A stretch of 64,000 bases of DNA, from positions 174,544 through 238,543 of the forward strand of contig NC_045151.1 of NCBI RefSeq assembly GCF_008831285.2, written 5' to 3'. The stretch is from Nymphaea colorata. Its lineage: Eukaryota; Streptophyta; Magnoliopsida; Nymphaeales; Nymphaeaceae. Of the stretch, positions 58,540 to 64,000 are shown one piece after another. The stretch's first letter is position 1, and every line of letters begins with the position of its first letter. The position numbers were made by a program, and so were the translations under genes. Below the pieces are notes generated by a model. That model saw only the letters and a program-made list of their open reading frames with translations. It did no database searches and was not told the origin of the DNA.

Positions 58540-61500
58540 GATGTCCCTCTTTGTTACTAAGCCGGTGCTAGCCGTGCTTAGTGACAAAGATAAGCACCGT
58601 AAATTTTTCAAATGAAACATTTTTAGAGAGATGTTTCAGGCTTAACTCCTTACCTGAATGGGTTGTTTGAGCTTATATTGCAGGTTTAACCCTTTGCCTG
58701 CATGGGTTTACCAATATTGAATTCAGGTTTAAACCCCTTAAAATGGGTCACCTTGGCTCGCATTGCAAGTTTAACCCCTTACCTTTGTGCATTGCGTTAG
58801 CTTGCAGGTCCAACCGCTTACCTGTGTAGGCTGTGTTAACTTGTAGTGCAGGTTTAACCCCTTTACCTGCGTGGGTTGCTTTGGCTTGCATTGCAGGTTT
58901 AACCCCTTGCCTGCGTGGGTTGCTCTTTTGTACATAGTTTCAGGTTTTACCCATTTCCTGAATGGGTTGGTCAATGACAAGTGGCAATGCCAGGAAATAA
59001 CCTTCATCACCTCGAACACCTTTGTTGAAGCATTGGTTGTGTCCCTATTGCTCCTTCATTGGTTGTGACAAGAAAATTTCCTATCACCCCGAGTGCCTTT
59101 TGGTGAAATTTTTGTTTTCACCCAAGGCTAGATTTTGAACTTGTTAAAATTCCCCAAACTAGCGTTTGAGTTGAGCTTGCTTCAAAAAAAGCCCTTAGCC
59201 AAATGGCCAAGTTTCGCTTGCTCCATAAAATTGCCTTGTCCAGTGACATGGTTGAGCTAGCTTTTAGAAAGCTCCGAGCCTAGTGGCCGGATTGCGCTTG
59301 ATCAAATCTTTACTTTAACAGCTAGTTGATTTGATTGGGATATGATCCCTTTTTCTATGGATAATGATAATTGTTCATCAAAAATATTTGTCGCAAAAGA
59401 AATTTAGAAATATCCTTGAAATATTAAAAAAAAGGCCCTAGTATTAGCAATTGCCATGATTGATGGGATCTTATTCAAAATAGATTGCTGGCTAGAAGAT
59501 AAAAGGTTGATGTCTTGGATTGAGACTGAGGCGAAGAAAGTAATGAAAATTGCCTCAATCAAATAGGGTATGAGCAAAATTATAAAAATAAGGTATATGT
59601 TCCCTTAACGGGAAAATGAGGGTGTAAGGTAATGACATATATACGAACTTTGGTATGCAAGAATTTGAGTTTTGTCTCTGAGGTGAAGAAATTGAGACAA
59701 AGTTTGTAGGAGAGAAATTTGTTATAAGAATATGATCGGTAGATGATAATTCTCGTAGCGAGATATCAAGTTGATAATATAGGAAAATGGAACATCTCAA
59801 TTTTGAAAGAATTAAATCTTGAGTAGAGTATAAATATTTGAGGTTCGATTCAGGAAGATATACATTCAACAGGGGTGAATGAATAAGTCAAAAATTAAAT
59901 GTTTGATGAATGAAAATAGAATGTAATCAGAGCATTAGAAAAAATCTTGAAATAAATGATGACCTAATAAAATCATAGAAGTAGAAAAATGGTAGAAAGA
60001 CACATCATATGTTTTGAAGCCAAAAAATTATTGGCCTAAATATAAGTGTGGAAACAAAAAAATGTATCGCCCGAGTCAAGCACATGTTGATCATAGACTG
60101 AGATTGAGGCAGAGAAAATAATGAAAATTGCCTCAAATACATCAAAATTGATATGAGAGGGTGAAAGGTAATATCACGTGTCTGCACTTGGATATGAAAG
60201 AATTTTGACACTTAATTGGGACAAAGCCTGTATGAAAGGAATTTGTTGTAGAAATATGACAGTGATTTTCATAGCAGGATATTAAGTTTGAAAATATAAG
60301 AAAATAGAGAGAATTATGAGTAATTTATCAATACATGATGTTTGATTCATGCATGTCTAATGATTGACAATAAAGTATAATCGAGTAAAGCAAAGATTGA
60401 CATTCAATTTGAAATAAATGATAGCCCAATAAAATCATGAAAGTAATAAAATAGGGAGAAAGAAATACTATGGGTGTTGATGCTAGAAAATTGTCAAGCA
60501 GAGTCACGTTCAAAAATGTGATTCCAGACAAATAAATGATGGATTGACTAATAGCAATCGATATCTCAACTTACGGAAGTAGTAGAATACAAAGAAATAC
60601 ACCCTATAAGTATTGAGGATAGAGAATTATGAAGAAAAAGAATGCATGACCTAAGTCAAGCAAATTTGGTAATTGAGTTAGAAAACATGAGGTAAGACAA
60701 ATAAATGAGAGATTGACAAAGTATGATGAAATGTAGATTTTGAAGCAATTCTACAACAAAAAGATGGACTTGTCAAAGAATAATTGATGACTAATGGAAA
60801 GAAAAACACAGTATGTCTATTGAAGCTAGAAAGTTATTGGGCTGCATATGAATGAGGGAAAAAATAATGCATGTCCTTAGTCAAGTGAGTTGATAATTGA
60901 GCTAATAGGTAGCCATCATGTTCAAGAATATAAGGTCGGACAAACAAATAAGGGATTGACAATGTATAATAAAATTTAGATTTTAAAGCAACTTTAGAAA
61001 AATAAACTTGCCAAGGAATAATTGATGATCCAATGAAATTATGGAAATAGTAAAATGTGAGGAAAGACACATCATAAATATTGAAACTTGGAAAAATATT
61101 TGGCTAAAATGAGAGCAAAAGAATGCATGACCTAAGTCAAGCAAAGTTCGTAATTGAGCCAATACCTGGCTATCATGTTTAAAAATATGAAGTTGGAGAA
61201 ATGAATAGATGAGAGATAAACAAAGTATGTTAAAATGCAAATCTTAAAGTAATTCAAAAAAATGGATTTGCTGAATAACAATATTTGAAAAATCAATGTC
61301 ATTTAGATAGTATGGTTAAAACATGAGCTTATGGTGTGAACATATTGAAGAGTATATAGAATTGATCGAAGAAGACATTGATTTAAATAAGAAAATGGAA
61401 TGTAAAATTATTCAATTGATCAAAGATTGTATGGAAGATGCATATGCAATCATCATACAATGATAAACATCCAACAATTTTGAAAGTCACCTTTATCATG

Positions 61501-62121
61501 CATATATTTGGAAAATGAGCATAGGACCCTAATTGAATTGGGTTTGATTGAGTATAATTATTTCATATAAGATATGCCAATATACCTTAGCCAAGAGGCT
61601 TAGTACGAGCATAGACTTCTTCATTTGGCAACTAAGGGTAAGGTTTATCAACATATACCACAAATTACCACTCATGGTACTAAGGATTGGGCTTTCCCGC
61701 CCAAAGTGTAGTCTAGTTGTAAAGCTTAGTCTTGTGCTACCGCCTAAGACTAAGCCCGGCAAAATGATGACCGGGACAAAATAGGTATGAGAAATTTTAA
61801 AATATGAGAAATCATGTAAAATGAGTTGTCTCTAATGCAATGTTGCCTAAGATGATGATTAAAATAAGAAGAAGAACAAACATTGTCTTCAAACAACTGT
61901 TAAACTAAGGAGGGTTGTATTTGATACTAAATCTAGGTGAACATTATTGATCCTCCTCAATTAGTCATATGTGCAAGAAAGCAAACACAATCACCAAGCA
62001 ACGCAATGAAGTGCCAATAGGGTCAAGGTCAAAATAGGGAACATTCTTTATCATTGGCTATATGTGAGATATTTAAGTTAGTAAAAATGCATCAATTATA
62101 ACCATAACCAAACGATGACGG
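58540..62121. other. Internal region of the retroelement; non-coding
   Basis: It begins with a ~45-bp tandem array (58660-58970, GGTTTAACCCCTTGCCTGC type), followed by sequence matching 10700-11450. From about 59900 to 61300 it consists of diverged copies of a phrase like TATTGAAGCTAGAAAATTATTGG, spaced some 130-500 bp apart. No retroviral domain can be read on either strand. Confidence 0.65.
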
Positions 62122-62139
62122 GTCCCATCACGGTCGCCA
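62122..62139 (-). promoter_or_regulatory. Primer binding site of the long-LTR element
   Basis: TGGCGACCGTGATGGGAC on the minus strand, two bases from the LTR end. The TGGCGAC start resembles the tRNA-Arg-type primer sites reported for some plant Gypsy elements; the exact tRNA was not checked. Confidence 0.6.
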
Positions 62140-62141
62140 TC

Positions 62142-62994
62142 TGTTTGCATCCCCAAAGTTTTTGGTTTGCTTTTGAAGTGCTCTAGAAAAATGAGTTTTT
62201 GCTTTGAAATAGGAAAGAAAGGAATTCACCCATCGGTACGAGGGTCGACCGTTCCCGGTGCCTTTACCGGGGGTAATCAACGAAAGAGCTATGTTTATTA
62301 TTGATGCATTTCGTTTTAACTTGAACATCTCTTTGATTCTATATGCGGTGTAGAAAAATATTGAAAGTTTGATGTTTCAAACTTTTGAAAAGGTTCTTAA
62401 AGAGTTGCTTAAGAATGTGAAACATTTTGATAAAAACTAGAGTTGAGAAATCTTTTAAATATCATTTGAAAACCTTGGAAAATCACTTTGAAGTCATTTT
62501 AGTGTTCTCTTAAGACTTTAAGTAGGCTTGAGATTTTGCTCTAATTCAGTTACCACCTAGTTAGTGCTTCATCTTATCTTGCTTAAATTCTTTTAAAGAT
62601 GTGTTTGTGCTCATTTGTGATATTGAGTGAGTGAAAATGAATGGATGCATTGATCCTATATGATTGAAAGGGAAAATCATTTATTCCAACCATAACATTC
62701 ATCTAAATGCATTCCTACCATAACATACATCTAAGATTTTTGTTTTTGTAAATATCATATATATGGTGGAAAAGTTTTTGAAAATGGATTGGGATTGTAG
62801 ACCATCAAGCATGAATCCAATATTGGGTCATTACTTGGTTTGTGGTCTTGAAGAAGTCGACAAATGAAAAATTAAAATCTTAAATGGTAAGATATTGCAA
62901 GAATATAAAAGAAGAAGGACTACATCTCAAGAGGGATATAGGGAAAGAAAAAAATCTTGAAAATCATAAAATCACATGTTTTGAGAAAGAAAGC

Positions 62995-63089
<95 letters not shown>

Positions 63090-64000
63090 GCTTATGAAAA
63101 TGATGTTTATATCGAGTAGAGAAGATAAGATCATTTTAGAAAAGAAAGAGAAATTTTAAAATGGAATACACGTACATATATATATATATATATACGTATA
63201 CGAGAGTTTATAAAAGTATGTTAAATCATAGAAAGATAAACAACAAAGAAAGATATTCATGTGCATACATACATATATAACGTGTATATACGCATACGTT
63301 TTCATGAATATAAAAATCAAGGAATGATTTGAAAATAGCCGACTTCAAATTTTGATATAGGCCGAAAGGGAGCTTGGACTTATGCAAAAGCCTTAGCTAA
63401 GTATCCAAGGCCGCATTAGAGAGATTTCTTTTGAAAATGTTTTGGAAAATATGATTTATATAAAAACATAGAAGTTTATTTTTAGTTTCCCACAAGGGAT
63501 ATATTTCTTCCACCGTTGGGTATGAAAGAAAACAAATCATACAATAAGATACTCATTAGGGATCCTAATGGGATGATTAAAAGGAAACTAACGCAAAATG
63601 CCATGCAAATGCATACTAGCATGTACATATTCGTGATGGTTTCCTCGGGTTGGACAAGTCTCAACCTCAAAAATCAATATGAAGATAAAGAATCCCCAAA
63701 CCATACTCTCATTCTCATCATACATTTACATATAAATGGAAAACCAAGCAACTATGCATGAATAATATATAGACAATATTCAAGGAAGGTAAGAGAGAGA
63801 GAGATGGAAAGAAAAAGATTCAACTAGGAGGGAGGGCATTAAGTAACTATGAAATGAAAGATCATCTCATCTTTCCATGCTCCTGGTGCACTTGAGCACA
63901 ACCTCTTGTCTCCAAAAAAAAGAGATTGATTGCTATATCCTTTGGCCATAAGGAGACGAAGATGAGAAGAAAATGAGGAAAGCAAAAGAAGTTTATATTC
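62142..64000 (-). repeat. Long terminal repeat, copy C (partial, window edge)
   Basis: It starts TGTTTGCATCCCC on the plus strand and matches LTR B to the window end, without the 688-bp insertion. The remaining part, including U3 and its promoter, is outside. Confidence 0.75.
62998..63085. repeat. (AT)44 microsatellite
   Basis: About 88 bp of uninterrupted AT in LTR C, against about 20 bp at the matching place in LTR B. Confidence 0.95.

Larger units (their letters stand above)
54158..64000 (-). mobile_element. Non-coding long-LTR retroelement (LARD-like), runs off the window
   Basis: The plus-strand order is LTR (54158-58539), internal region (58540-62141), LTR (62142 to the window end). 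On the minus strand the right LTR is the 5' LTR: it ends GGATGCAAACA and after two bases comes a primer site TGGCGACCGTGATGGGAC. At the other end GAGGGACATC, a short purine-rich tract, precedes the left LTR. The internal 3.6 kb holds no Gag, protease, integrase or RT. Long LTRs with a non-coding interior fit the large retrotransposon derivatives mobilised by a related, probably Gypsy, element. The two LTRs are similar to each other and clearly closer than either is to the copy at 7848-10236. Confidence 0.75.

Overview
The window looks like nuclear DNA from a flowering plant. It is AT-rich and dominated by plant-type transposable elements: Copia elements with initiator-Met tRNA primer sites, hAT elements, a LINE fragment and very long-LTR non-coding retroelements. 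Between them lie fragments of recognisable plant genes (choline kinase, cytochrome P450 and a DUF761-type protein). The species cannot be told from the sequence. No rRNA, tRNA or CRISPR array was seen.

Layout. 1-5145 is one copy of a multi-kilobase repeat that is repeated in direct orientation at 47898-52640. Its right end cuts into exon 2 of a choline kinase gene whose exon 1 lies at 5693-6036 (minus). 7240-12253 is an older copy of a long-LTR, non-coding retroelement whose fuller copy occupies 54158 to the window end. 12254-14885 is a decayed hAT transposon (BED finger plus DUF659-type transposase) with a 926-bp non-autonomous hAT element in its intron, followed by a Copia RT/RNase H fragment and an inverted-repeat-rich tandem array to about 16545. 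16546-20250 is mostly non-coding with a few exon-like islands. 21010-21216 is a second choline kinase fragment. 21728-22108 is the best candidate for an intact host gene (126 aa, DUF761-like).

22909-27450 is a nearly complete Copia retrotransposon on the minus strand, with LTRs, primer site, polypurine tract and all domains, disabled by two in-frame stop codons. 27451-31270 is AT-rich without recognisable genes, and 31278-31925 is a LINE fragment. 33780-35251 is a cytochrome P450 pseudogene. Immediately after it comes a 1.7-kb near-perfect palindrome (35306-37022) made of two head-to-head copies of the 5' end of a gene. This is the most interesting object in the window, because a read-through transcript would form an ~840-bp hairpin.

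38912-44394 is a second Copia element (plus strand, perfect 5-bp target duplication GGTCG). It sits inside a coding-like minus-strand sequence, and most of its pol is replaced by a Gypsy-like LTR. 44935-49050 holds about four tandem copies of a 1.06-1.2-kb unit, each carrying a short exon-like block. 52071-53286 is another inverted repeat, and its right arm contains a small secreted-protein-like ORF. From 54158 onward lies the non-coding long-LTR retroelement: an LTR of 4.4 kb, an internal region of 3.6 kb with no gag or pol, and a second LTR running off the window.

The genes do not form a pathway. The window reads as a transposon graveyard in which nested insertions, unequal recombination and inverted duplication have broken up host genes. 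Only the DUF761-like gene appears undamaged.
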